Shown one piece after another: positions 22,420 to 33,494 of a stretch of 64,000 nt of DNA. The position numbers and the translations under genes are program-made. Origin of the DNA: Lycium barbarum (Eukaryota; Streptophyta; Magnoliopsida; Solanales; Solanaceae). A model generated the notes under the pieces. It worked only from the letters and a program-made list of their open reading frames with translations, searched no databases and was not told where the DNA came from. Numbering within the stretch: position 1 is the stretch's first letter; each line of letters starts with the position of its first letter. The stretch spans positions 164,499,713 to 164,563,712 of the forward strand of contig NC_083337.1 in NCBI RefSeq assembly GCF_019175385.1, read 5' to 3'.

Positions 22420-22995
22420 AGTTTCAATTGAGACAAATGTGTATAATTAAATGAAATGACATATTTTATGTGGTTAACTACCTATTTGACGTTTGAGAAC
22501 ACGTGTAAAGATTCCTCAAATTTTGAAACCGAAAATGTCTAATGGGAATACTTTATCATGTGTTCATGTGCTCAACTGAAACAAATCTTAATTCGAATGT
22601 CTAAATGAAATTTAGTAGCAAATTTAAATGGTTGAAGATATACTAAGCCTATAAATTATAGTAATGCAACAACTTGCACTCATAAACCCGAATTTGCCTC
22701 TCATCAAGCACAAATTAGCAAGAAATCATAATAGGAACATATTAGTTTTCTCTTTCAGTCTGGTTTATTGCCTTAATTACTGTCCTCATCTCAATTTCGG
22801 GCTCCAATTTTTCAGTTGGGGAAGTTACACATCTGGCGGCTCAACAAAAAATATTTATAGCCGCTAATCAATATACATATATTATACATTTATCCGTCTT
22901 TTTTTTTTTTTGAAGAGTCATTATTTCAGTTAATTTCTCTTTTTGAACCACACCTCATAACAACCCAACAAGATTTGACAACCTAGAATGAAAAC
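22420..22995. other. Intergenic stretch, nothing recognised
   Basis: AT-rich DNA. The frame at 22664-22867 is unrecognised. Confidence 0.45.
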
Positions 22996-23301
22996 ATTTT
23001 TTTGCGTGGATTGTCCTTCATTTGGGGTGGTCTTTAATTCTTGCCGTTCAAATTGGTGGTCTTTAAATTTTGTCCTTCGCCTAATACCCCAAGTTTGTGG
23101 GTTCGAACCCCAGCTCAGTGAAAAAAAAAACCGCAAGGCAGAATTTGCAAAACTCTGCCTTGCGAATTTTTTTAAAATTTTTGACTGAGTGGGGGTTCGA
23201 ATCCAAAATTAATTTTTTTTAAGACAAAAGTTAAAGACCATCAATTTGAGGGCCAAAAATTAAAGACCACCTCCATCGAAGGACAATCCTGGAAATTGCC
23301 C
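22996..23301 (-). mobile_element. Foldback retroposon-like element, copy C
   Basis: The most regular copy. On the minus strand it begins GGGCAATTTCCAGGATTGTCC and ends ATCCACGCAAAAAAAT. The arms, about 140 bp each, are nearly complete inverted partners. Each carries GGTTCGAA (plus 23100-23107; the other near 23194). The central 34 bp pair GCAAGGCAGA with TCTGCCTTGC. Flanking GAATGAAA (22986-22993 and 23302-23309) is the target duplication. Confidence 0.78.
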
Positions 23302-24603
23302 GAATGAAAGTTCTCTTTATTTAACATTGGAGCCCATTGCAGCTTCACAAATGGCCCAAAGGGTATTTAGATATGTTGAAAACTAATATATGTATGAAAT
23401 TTGTATTAATATAATATATACCATTTTTGAGATATATGCAGTCACAGTGTGTATGAAATGCGAATAAATTCGATATAAATTAGTCTTAAAAATATTTAAA
23501 ACTGATATGTGTGTGAAATGTGTATGAATATAGTTTGTATCAATTACAGAATATATTATTATTATTATTATATACACACACAAAAAAAATTACAGAATCA
23601 TTTTCAAGTGATATCACTTCACTGTTGCAATTGAATTCGATTTCATCTAGCACCAGCAAGCTACTTCTCTTCTCTATGTTTAAAGATGTGGCAAAATTAC
23701 ATTAAAGTTGTATTATAATCGTATGTTGAGTTGAATGAAAATTGTATTTTCTAGTTATATATTTTATAATTAGTTCCATCAAATTTGTTTTTAAGATGTA
23801 TATTGTTGTATATATTTGAAGAATACAATTTTAATATATTTTTTATACAACCGAGAATTACCAATTAGAATACACTTTTGAGCAAAAGGTGGAGAAAATC
23901 AGGAAACAATTTAATTTTGAATGGAGAGAGAAAAGTGAATAAAATAAAGGAAGATCAAGGTGGAGAAAGTTAGGGAACAATATCTCTTAATTTTGAATGG
24001 TAGAGAAAAGTGGATAAAATAAGAAAGATCAGTGTCCTTACGTTATTTTCATGATTGGCGCCTAATTTTTATTAGTTGCTTTTTAATTTACCTAATTAGT
24101 ATAAAATTTGTAAGAAAACTGTTAATATATTTTATAAATTAAAAAGTATCTTCATGTTATGTAAATATCTTTCCTTTCTCCTCCTTTCCCTAGCAAATAA
24201 GCAATTTACTTTTCGAAAAAAAGAAGAGGGAATTAATCAATAAATGGTTCCTACTGACCTACCACGTGTCCTCATTTTCAAAATTACTCCTATTACTACT
24301 AAGTACTAACTAAAATGAGAAGCTGTAGTAATATTTAATTTTCACATAAAATTTATTTTCTCATTTTCTCGGTTTTGAAAAGTATGGAGCTTCTTGATGA
24401 ACACATAAGTTAGAAAAAGTAATCTATATCCTTTTATTAAGTATAAGCTGAAGCATACGACTTTCTCGCTGTTTTTACGGCTAGCAAATGAGATAAAAGA
24501 GTCGAACTAATTCCATCAAGAGAAAAAGAAAAAAAAAATAAGAAAAAGAAAAGAAAAGAATACATCCAAAATCATGTAAAATAAAATGGAAAAAAGTCTT
24601 AGA
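23302..24603. other. Intergenic DNA, no gene
   Basis: AT-rich. TGTGTATGAA-type words recur at about 23390-23530, and two similar TGGAGAAA(A/G)T..GGAA/ACAAT blocks lie at 23890-24010. No gene recognised. Confidence 0.45.
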
Positions 24604-24801
24604 GCCTGTTTGGATGGGCTTAAAATAAACAGCTTATAAGCTGAAAATAGCTTATAAGCTGCTTTAAATAAGTTAAGCCAAAAGGGCCAAATTATTTTTT
24701 TAGGCTTATTTTATGCACCAAATGATTTTAAGCTAGCCAGTCAAATACTCATAAAAGCTTAAAACAACTTATAGTTTACCTATAAGCCAATCCAAGCTGG
24801 C
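24604..24801. mobile_element. MITE, possibly hAT-type
   Basis: Left end GCCTGTTTGGATGGGCTTA. The reverse complement of the right end reads GCCAGCTTGGATTGGCTTA. TCTTAGA and TCTTATA flank it (7 bp, one mismatch). Repeated AGCTTATAAGCT words form short hairpins. Confidence 0.68.
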
Positions 24802-25835
24802 TCTTATAGGGAAAGTGAACGCTATAAACTTTTTTTTTTTTCATCAACGCTATAAACAATATACCTAATTTCTAGCGTTTACACAGTTGTCCGCTTGACT
24901 TAATTGCTTGAATCGCCGTCCTTTTGATCCTTAATTTCGTACTAATTTCTTGCTTCTAGCTCTGAACTTCACCAAATATTATTTAAAACTATCACATGGA
25001 ACATTACAATGCTAACCAATTATTTCTTTATCTTTCGGCGAATCAATTAATCTTTCAATATGCTCTAGAATTTCATATATAATTACTTTTAAGATTCGGA
25101 AATATCTTACGAAACCATACTTTAAGCGTGATTCAAATCATTTATCCTATGCACTTAAAGCTTATCTTATTAATCCTTTTGTGATACATAATTTTTGACT
25201 ATGTCCTTTTCTTATTCATTCGGCTCACTGTCTTTTTACAATAGTTAATGCATCAATTTCTGGTGCGAATTGGGAAATTGATTTTATGATATTACATACT
25301 AGAATTTATTGAATTTTCCTCACCAACTATTAAAGGATGGAAACTTTTTTTTTTATATGATCTTGAACAATATTTACCTCTTTACGTGATCTTAAACAAT
25401 CTTCACCTCTTAGACGCAAGATCTATGATTTTTTTTGTAAAAGTTACTTAGGTACGAGATTAATAATATCAATTGAATATATTATTTGACTCTCTAAATA
25501 CTATTATGTGGAAAATTCATGGGGAAACTTATTTATAAGTTCTTTCAAATAATCTCCATAATATTTGTTAGTTCACTCGCCCCATTACGAAGTGGAAGAA
25601 TTTTATTGTTGATATAATTAGTATTTTAATATTCAAAGATATTATTTGATGAATGAAACTTCTTCACTTTTAACTAAAAGTTTTCAAATTCGACGAGTCA
25701 CTTTTCTTTTATGACGTGAATATAAATGAATTGTGTCAAGTGAATTTATTTTATTTTCTGAAGAGCTAATTGGTTATTACTAGTGCAATCGTGTCACCAA
25801 ATGTGTGGAAGTCCTCTAGACTGACGTCTATTTCA
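24802..25835. other. Intergenic DNA, no gene
   Basis: No gene, RNA or transposon ends recognised. Confidence 0.45.
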
Positions 25836-26011
25836 GGGTAGTTTGGTACACCGTATAAAGTGGGATATCTCAGTATTAATTTTATACCATATTTGATAAA
25901 GAGTATACATTTATTCTGAAACAAATTTATACCTTTTTCCAACAAAATATAAAATGAAACTCATATTTAAAGATGAGATATCCCACCTAATCCCATTAAC
26001 CAAACGACCCC
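25836..26011. mobile_element. MITE with GTTTGGT / ACCAAAC inverted ends
   Basis: Left GGGTAGTTTGGTAC followed by GTGGGATATCTC. The right end mirrors it with GAGATATCCCAC and ACCAAACGACCCC. Related by its ends to 41358-41641. It lies about 260 bp upstream of the TATA-like site of the DUF7054 gene. Confidence 0.68.
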
Positions 26012-26271
26012 TAACAGTCACGTCGTCTCTCGAGCCACTGAACTATGTCTCCAACGTGTAGTCCCTAACCGCAACGAACAAACATTAATTAAATCATCGT
26101 TGACGTTTACAGTTATATTAACAGGTAACCGGCAGTTACCCGCTACGCCTTTCGTGTCTTAGGGCTATACTTTGTTGCCTTGGGCAACTGAAGTACTCGG
26201 TTACAGGTTGTCTTACCTAATGACTTTATCCATTTGACTTTCTGAAATGCTGCTCTACTCAATTTCCCCCA

Positions 26272-26279
26272 AATAAATA
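26272..26279 (+). promoter_or_regulatory. TATA-like element of the DUF7054 gene
   Basis: AATAAATA lies about 30 bp before a pyrimidine-rich stretch near 26310. If used, the leader runs through the MITE at 26414-26634. Confidence 0.35.
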
Positions 26280-26413
26280 GGCCTATGCATAACCCCCATT
26301 TTCTTCATTCCTTCTCCTGTGATTTATAAGCTTTATATTCTGCCCTGTGTTTCTTCCTTAATCACCATTCTACCACTCTGGTTGTGCTACCCGCTGCTCA
26401 CCGGAAAATATCG

Positions 26414-26634
26414 TACTCCCTTCTCAATTTAAGTGTCACTTTTTTTTTTATATGTCGAGAAAAAAATTTCTCTTTTTATTTTTAGCAAGTTGACAAATAT
26501 CGCAAGTTCAAAATCATAAGATTTAAATGATATTTTATTATATTACACACATCTTTAATCTTTCAAAAGTTTCTTTTTATTCAAATTTTATGCACAACCA
26601 AACTAAGACACTTGAGTTGGGGACGGAGAGAGTA
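26414..26634. mobile_element. Stowaway-like MITE in the predicted 5' leader of the DUF7054 gene
   Basis: The element starts TACTCCCTTCTCAATTTAAG and ends with GGGGACGGAGAGAGTA, the inverse of the usual TACTCCCTCCGTCC end. Inner AAGTGTC and GACACTT also pair. TA is present at both borders. It ends 14 bp before the ATG of the DUF7054 gene and brings several ATG triplets. Confidence 0.8.
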
Positions 26635-26649
26635 TTTTCTACACTGTGA
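26527..26649 (+). promoter_or_regulatory. MITE-derived upstream ORF, 40 codons, stop overlapping the main ATG
   Basis: An ATG at 26527 opens a 40-codon frame ending in TGA at 26647-26649. That TGA shares its last base with the main ATG at 26649 (TGATG). About 36 of the 40 codons lie in the MITE. A second, 13-codon uORF starts at 26452. Such overlap is the geometry for termination and reinitiation. The frame is read directly from the sequence; translation is inference and requires that transcription starts upstream. Confidence 0.5.
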
Positions 26650-27814
26650 TGGCATCTCCGAGAAGTCACCGGAAACTAATCGATGAGAAGAATCGAAAAG
26701 GAAAGTTATCGGAGAAATTCATGTCGTTTCAAGGAGATATTTCAGGGACCGTTTCGGAGATGTCACGAAGGCCTAGAACTGTTCCAAACTTGTTTTCCGG
26801 CATGGGACCGAACGCCGGTTCTCTCCCGGAGTTGCAGGTTAGGCCGAAATTGACGAAGTTGCTGTTGAATGTTACGATTCAGAGGAGTCTAGGCGCCGTA
26901 CAGGTGTTGATATCACCGGAATCAACCGTAGATGATCTAATCGCCGCCGCTATACGGCAGTACTCGAAGGAAGAAAGACGTCCAGCACTTTGCTCCATGG
27001 ATTCCTCCGGTTACGGTCTTCATTACTCGCAGTTCAGCTTAGACAGTAAGAACCGTTCGATTACCTTTACTTGAATAATCACCGTTGAATCTGAGCCGTC
27101 CTAATTGCCGCAATTTGATTGGACAATGAATTGATTCTACTCCATTACTGCCCTCCGTTTTTCGTTTTACTTTCCTTTTTAATTAGTTTAAAAAAATTGT
27201 TCTCTTTTTTTTCTGACTTTTTAATTTCATGCTATGTTTAAAGAGGTAACCTTTAGCTGGAAAAAAGCCGGACTATTAGGGTCTATTTTACGCAATCTTA
27301 CTCTGCATGCATTTTTGGAGAAGACTGTTTTCATAACTTGAACTCGTGACTTCCTTGGAAACAATCTCCCATGCTATGTTTAAGACCACAAAATTAAAAT
27401 ATTTTAGTACATTCTACGTATTTTTAGTTGAACATCACAAAATTCAAACCTCTTTTTTACTTTCTTAAATTTCATGTCAAGTACAAACATATCGGAACCG
27501 ATGAAGTATTATTGATAGGTATTCACCATTGAATCTGAGCCGTCCTCATTACTGCAATTTGATTGGATAATAAGTTGATTCTACTCCATTAATATTTTTG
27601 TGCTAATATTTGATTGGTGGGTGCAGGTTTGGACGGTGCAGAGAAGCTGATGGCGTTGGGAACAAGAAACTTCTTTTTGTGCCCCAAAAAGTTAGGCCCT
27701 GAAACTTCGATGTGCGGTGACTTAACTGCGTCATCTTCGATATGTAAAAAACAAGCTGACATTGATATCAGTATGGATTTGCCTTGGCCCAAATTCATGG
27801 ATTTCTTGCTGTGA
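26649..27814 (+). CDS. DUF7054 protein, At4g22758-like, 194 aa, two exons
   Basis: Exons 26649-27045 and 27627-27814, phase kept across a 581-bp GT-AG intron. The N-terminal 60 residues are basic and Ser-rich, with SGTVSEMSRRPRTVPNL. Next comes the conserved domain, from LTKLLLNVTIQRSLGAVQVL through STVDDLIAAAIRQY and GLHYSQFSLDSLDGAEKLMA to GTRNFFLCPK. This is the signature of the plant family represented by At4g22758, whose fold is thought to be ubiquitin-like. No biochemical function is established. The C-terminus ends in PWPKFMDFLL. ATG 26649 was chosen because it starts MASPRSHRK, and the codon before it is GTG after a stop. The neighbouring MITE and uORF may affect its expression. Confidence 0.9.
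27079..27591 (+). repeat. 69-bp direct repeat inside the DUF7054 intron
   Basis: Units 27079-27147 and 27523-27591 share TGAATCTGAGCCGTCCT, GCAATTTGATTGGA and TTGATTCTACTCCATTA with few differences. The first begins just after the exon 1 donor, the second about 100 bp before the acceptor. They look like a partial intron duplication. Confidence 0.8.
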
Positions 27815-30305
27815 AAATTTACAGCTTCTCAACAAGGTAACTTCTTTTTACCCCCTCAGTTTTCTCAAGGGCGGATTATAGGGCAATTTATGGTGACTGC
27901 GAACTCATGATTTCTTCGCCAAATTAGATATTTTATGTACATATTTTTCAGAATTGGCCTAATATTATTCGCTAGTATTCATGCTTCAAAAAGGCTAAAT
28001 ATGATGCACTTGATTGAATGCTAAGTTATCTACCTAAGCTGCCTCTGGTTGTACATAATCCTAATCACTGTGGAAGCTCTGTGTCAACGAACTCCACTTG
28101 TAGCAGCCTTTCAGGTTGTCTTGATGTAATTAGTTCAATCTATTCTGTACAGTTATTTGTAAATATTTTTTATGTGACCTCAAAGTATAAAATTTCTCTT
28201 GCAGCTATCTCTCTATAAAAGTAAACTCATTATATGTATGCTATCTTTCTTGGGTTTTCAAGTCCGTATACTAGTACCCACCATCAAGAATTTGGTGGAA
28301 TTGATAAAATTTCTCTATTCTTAACTACAGTTCTTGAATTTATGCTCTAGGTAAGGAGAAACCCCTCAGATTTGAGCCATAGGTGTACATAAACTCTTCC
28401 TTTTTAATGGCCATATGCGATACGAATTGAAATTAGTCGGGCCAATAGTTTCAAATACCATATTATTATTAGAAAAAGTCGTGTAGTACTCATTTCTCAC
28501 TCTTTGCAGTGTACAAGAAAATAAAGTAAAAGCTTATCCGCACCCAAAGTTTATACCAAACTTTACTACGATTAAATCCGAAATTAAAGTTATAATGTAG
28601 TATAAGTTTTACCAGAAATAGAGGCTCCAGTTTCTTTCCTGGATTATTTGCATATACTGTTTGGCTGACCGAACACAACTAATATTATCTTATCGTTATG
28701 GTCATCTTTCATAAATTCAATGAATTGTCAAGCAACCAAACCAGAAAAGGACATGATTTTAAATTTTATTCTAGTTTTGAGATTTCAATTTATTGTAAGT
28801 TACGACCGCGACTATATCTGAAGGTAAAAGTGCATTCGGGCTCGGTCACGAAATCGGGTACTCGATATGACCACGGGGTGTGTGCAGCTGTCCTCCACTA
28901 CCACCAACTCGAGTCACGTCTGCAGGTCTCGATCAGAGTGTCGCAGCAGAAAAGCACGTTGTGCTACAGTCTTGTCACATCACACAAACGTTAAGGCTGA
29001 AAAGTCCAAAGTTGGTATATATGGTAGCTTAGCAAAGAAGGAACTGGGATTTATTTTCATTACCTATATCTTAGCTCTTACCCTTTGTAACAGAAAGGAC
29101 TTCTTTCCGAGGGACAAACACGGAAACAATATTTTTCTCTCTTTTAGCTATTTGAATCTTAATTTATTGCTTGTTATTTGTTAAAACATGTCTCACGATC
29201 CAACTTACTCCGGACTAGGCTCGTACGAAAAGTTATCGGGATTGAATACGGCTCACTTGTCTTCAAATTCTAGAAAAATAAATCTCTAACTGATTTTTCG
29301 GTTAAACCCGATTTCGCCGGAAAACAGTGACATCACTTATTATGATGCATATAAATATTTGATTGATGGTTTGTTCTCATACTTAATCAGATGGACCTAC
29401 TGTTATTTTTCTCTAGAAAATATAGCACATTTATGAGAACAAATCAAAAGAAAAAGTAAAAACAAGGCCTCCTCTAGGTGATGGGTCAATTCAGCCAATT
29501 AATTGATTTTTTCCATAATCTCCAACTTGGTGTTGTATCTTGAATTCATGAACAACCAGCGGAAAGTCAGATGGCATGGATCACGTTAAAGGAATTATAA
29601 CACCTACCAATAGCTGAATAGTGTATTCACATTTAGGTTATACTAGCTTGAAGGTTACATTTATTTCTGGAGATCCTTCCGAGCTATATTAGGTAAAAAC
29701 TTATTTGTACCTAAGTTTATCAAATAAATGAATGTAAGAGGTGTGTCCGGCATATAAATAGTTTTTCACTTAATCATGTTTAATTGATATGTATTCTCAT
29801 TTTTATTTATGACTTTTATGGTTAAGTTGATTAATGTAATGTAAACGTCAGATATGCATACAAGTACTTACTAACTATATTTTCCAGCGAGAAGTTAGAA
29901 ATACTCCGGTCATTGGTTCTACAAAAAGAAAAAGTGTTTTTCACTGAGCAGTCACTGCATATACAGTAAGATTATAGGACGGAAGCAACTTATTCATTTA
30001 TCTTTATTTATTATTATTTGGTGTTATAATTGGATACGGTCATGACAAGTCATTCCCCACTTGTACTAATACTACTCTTTAAGGCAAGACCAGACCGTTT
30101 GCCTTAACTCCGAGTATAATTGAAGGAGAATCAGAGGTTGATGTCTAAACACAGGAACCAGATAATAAATCAAATAAATAAAACTGGAACACATTACGCT
30201 GTTTCCTTATTATACCCAATCGATAAGGAAGCCCAAATTGCACCCATATGCGTCGAGGCCCAGATAAGTTTTGGATTGTGAAACAAGCAAACCCAATTTC
30301 AAAAC
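27815..30305. other. 3' flank of the DUF7054 gene and intergenic DNA
   Basis: The 3'UTR probably reaches about 28220. Frames at 28018, 28490 (reverse), 28698 and 28867 match nothing known. The more GC-balanced stretch 28800-29330 stands out but no element ends or domain could be assigned. Confidence 0.45.
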
Positions 30306-31070
30306 ATTTTTTTGCGCGGATTGTCCTTCTTTTGGGGTGGTATTTAGATTTTGGCCCTCATATTTGTGGTCTTTAAATTTTGTCCTTCGCGTAGAAACCC
30401 TGAGGTTCTGGGTTCGAACCCCCGCTCAGGCATAAAAATAAAAAATAATTTCGCAAGGCAAGACTTGGGAAAGTTATGCCGGAGCCGGCATACGCGCGCT
30501 TAAAGCATGACTAAAGTTATGCAAGATCCAACAGAACTTTTTGCATGGTTTAGCTGTGCTTTATGGGGCAGAATTTTAGTTAAGCCATAACTAAAAGTAT
30601 GCCCCATAAGACAAAATCTTTCCTTAAGGCATAGATTTTGCCTTAAGGAAAAGTTCTGCCTTACGACTTTTCCTTAAGGCATAGTTTAGTTATGCCTTAT
30701 GGGGCAGAGAGTTAAGGCATAATTAAAAGTATGTCCCATAAGGCGGAACTTTTCCTTAAGGCATAACTAAAAGTTTGCCTTGCAAAGTAAAAAAAATAAA
30801 ATATATGCCTTAAGGCAAAGTCTGCCCCCTCCGGCAAACTTTAGTTATGCATTAAGCGTGCTTATGCCAGCTCCGGCATAACTTTCCCCAAGCCTTGCCT
30901 TGCGAAATTATTGTTTATTTTTATGCCGGAGCGGGGGTTCGAACCCAAAACCTCAGGGTTTCTACGCGAATCTCAGGATTTTTACGCGAAGGGCAAAAAT
31001 TAAAGACTAGCAATTTGAGGGGCAACAATTAAAGACCGGCCCAAAAGAAGGGCAGTCCTGCGAATTGCCC
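30306..31070 (-). mobile_element. Foldback retroposon-like element, copy D (longest, 765 bp)
   Basis: On the minus strand it begins GGGCAATTCGCAGGACTGCCC and ends ATCCGCGCAAAAAAAT. ATTTCAAAAC (10 bp) flanks both sides at 30296-30305 and 31071-31080. Both arms hold GGGTTCGAACCC. The spacer is about 480 bp of nested palindromes built from CCTTAAGGCA, ATGCCCCATAAG and GCCGGAGCCGGC. No open frame. Confidence 0.78.
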
Positions 31071-31080
31071 ATTTCAAAAC

Positions 31081-31757
31081 CGAATGAGCTTGTGGCAATT
31101 TCCTCTCCATTCGACTTAGGAGCATCAACCGTCAAAATTCAACTGTTTCTGTTATGTTCAGAGGGGGGGGGGGGGGGGGTAAGTGAAAATGCTTCTTCCA
31201 ATAATTTTAATATAGAAAATATACCAGTATAGGATATTCACGTAAGACTTTTATTAGTGCATTTGCAGCCAGCACCCTCTCTAAACTGAATATGAACATT
31301 GACCACGTGAATGCAACGTAAAATACAAGTACCATAAGTCCATAACCTGATCTAATCTAATTAAGAGAGACAAATCCATAAATAGATAGATAGCATGCAA
31401 GTTCCAGCTTGAAATTCCAATCGTAGATAACTACTATATATACAAAAGTCAAGTACGTATATGATAAAACTTTTCAATTCACGTTTGCTCCAATCATCAT
31501 TCCATAAAAAACAGATTCTTTTTCTCAGATGCATCAATAGGTAGAAAACCAGTGTTAGGTCAAGGATCCATAAACCTGAGATATATTAGACAACTTATTA
31601 TTTCAATCGACAAATCAACCAAATAGGCCTTAATTATAAACTAGATGTGGTAAAGGGGTGTGAATTCCAGGCTCATCACAATTGGATTGTTTCAATGACT
31701 TACCTGCTGTGGTCCATTTGAATCTTGTTTGCTAATAACCATGAAGTATAATGAAAT
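31081..31757. other. Intergenic stretch with a 17-G run
   Basis: Contains 17 consecutive G at 31163-31179. Nothing else recognised. Confidence 0.5.
31163..31179 (+). repeat. Homopolymer run, 17 G
   Basis: Uninterrupted G run, 93 bp downstream of foldback copy D. Confidence 0.9.
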
Positions 31758-31840
31758 GGTGGTTTGCCCGAGTGGTTAAGGGGGAAGACTTAAGATCTTC
31801 TGCACATAAGTGCGCGTGGGTTCGAACCCCACAGCCACCA
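31758..31840 (+). tRNA. tRNA-Leu (anticodon TAA)
   Basis: Class II tRNA. Acceptor GGTGGTT pairs with AGCCACC (one G-U), discriminator A. D arm GCCCGAGTGGTTAAGG. Anticodon arm GAAGA-CTTAAGA-TCTTC, TAA at 31791-31793. Long variable arm. T arm GTGGG-TTCGAAC-CCCAC. Intronless with no encoded CCA; reads UUA codons. All stems intact, so probably functional. Confidence 0.95.
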
Positions 31841-32307
31841 TATTGTATTGCTTTTTGTTTTTTGCCTCATTGGTCCGAGACAATATCGGTTCTCTTTCTC
31901 TATTGAAGAAAAATATTCTTTATAGATTTTTTTGGAAGCAAACGCACCTAAACTCGCATAATATTTTAAACGATTTATCATGTCAAATAACCTGCTTGGT
32001 GGTGAAAAGAAAAATGGTAGGTATTTTACTTCATTTTAAGCTTTGATAAGAATAAAAGTCCATGCAAGTATAGTTAATGCAATGCAGTGTTTAAAATTTT
32101 ATCCTCACAATATGTGACTGTTAGGAATATACTGTGGTAGAGGACTAGAGGTATTGAGGGCTGGTAGTATTGAATAGATAGTTTGTTTTCATTTGATAGG
32201 TTTTTGTTAACATTGTACAAATTTTCCTTGGTAATTAATACTAACATGTTTACTTATTAGGAAAAAAAGAAAAGAATAGCAGCAAGATGGATCATCATTG
32301 CAAAAAG

Positions 32308-32379
32308 TGCGTCTGCCGGGAGTCGAACCCGGGTCTATTGCTTGGAAGGCAATTATCCTAACCGTTGGACTACAAACGC
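32308..32379 (-). tRNA. tRNA-Gly (anticodon TCC)
   Basis: The reverse strand gives a 72-nt cloverleaf. Acceptor GCGTTTG pairs with CAGACGC. Anticodon arm ATTGC-CTTCCAA-GCAAT, with TCC at plus 32344-32346. T arm CCGGG-TTCGACT-CCCGG. Discriminator A. It lies 468 bp from tRNA-Leu(TAA) on the other strand. Reads GGA/GGG codons. Confidence 0.94.
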
Positions 32380-33494
32380 TGTTATTGTTGTCGTGTGTTC
32401 AGTTGAATTCAAACCAACTTGACTGTAAGGAGAGGAGGGCATGAAAATTTGACTTTGATGGCACGACTAATAAAATAGATTCCCGGTAACCAGCCGGCAT
32501 TCTACCAAAGCCATCACTCTTTAATATTAAGACCAAAGATCATACGAAGCGATACATACTCCTCCATTCTTATAATCAGAAGGTCGAGTCCAATAAATAG
32601 ATCTAGTCGTCTTTGATCGGAGCGATTTACTCCTAAGTGGGACTTCCAGACACAACGTCGAATTTGTCAGCCCCATATTAGCTAGTACTAGACACCTCGT
32701 AGTAAATTAAAAAAAAAAAAACTACTCTTTAAGATTCATCTCCTTTTTCCTTTTTCTCTTCTTATTTTCCGGCATTAAAATTAACTTCTTGTTTAACTGT
32801 TTATGTATAGAGTAGTTCAACCTTTATATATGTGGAGTACGTAGCTTAAAACCTTAAAGCAAATTCCTTTAACATTCAAAATATTTAAGACAGTGGATAG
32901 AGTACACTAATGCCTTAATAAATTCCATTAGTATGTAGAAGACTCTTAACTTCCTTCAGACAGCAAGTAAAATTGGAAGTTAATAAAGGTTGGGAATCAC
33001 GTTCAATGATAATTAAAAAGAGAATATTCTGTGAGGATATATATAGACAACAATTTATACCAGCAGTGATGGCGTTGGGGTTAATTAAGGGGCTTGGAGT
33101 TGGAGCAATCATGATATTAAATGGAGTACTAGCTAGCTAGTTTGTAATGCAAATTAAGAACAAAAAAGAAGACAGCAAAATGAGGGAGACCTCTCAACCA
33201 ACAAATTCAGTCTTTCCTTAAATTGTTTCATACGTACTCTTGTGATTCATTCTCTTAATTGGATCCCACCTTAATTACTATACTTGTCATTGTCTACATT
33301 TCGTTAATGTATGTGAACAGAAAAGAGCCCTTTCATCTGGAAAGGTCATTCACCTTGCTGACTGTAAGTGCCACGCTACTGCAACTCTGCAAGGATATAG
33401 TACATACGTATTGTGCTTTGGGTACAATTAAGTTGGGATCCGTTATAAGAATTCTCACCATGTTTATTGGGTCAAGCATTAATTCAGTGCTGGC
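32380..33494. other. Intergenic DNA, no supported gene
   Basis: Frames at 32915-33112 (reverse) and 33259-33501 (starts TTG) were inspected. The latter has a fairly protein-like composition but no recognised family, so neither is called. Confidence 0.4.

Noticed and set aside
23098..23110. GGGTTCGAACCCC as part of a tRNA gene
   Set aside because: A B-box core exists but no cloverleaf can be drawn. It belongs to the arms of foldback elements, as do similar sites near 9138, 30410 and 30940.
28698..29184. Two overlapping frames of about 100 codons
   Set aside because: No domain, overlapping frames, composition like random sequence. A decayed LTR is possible but no ends were found.
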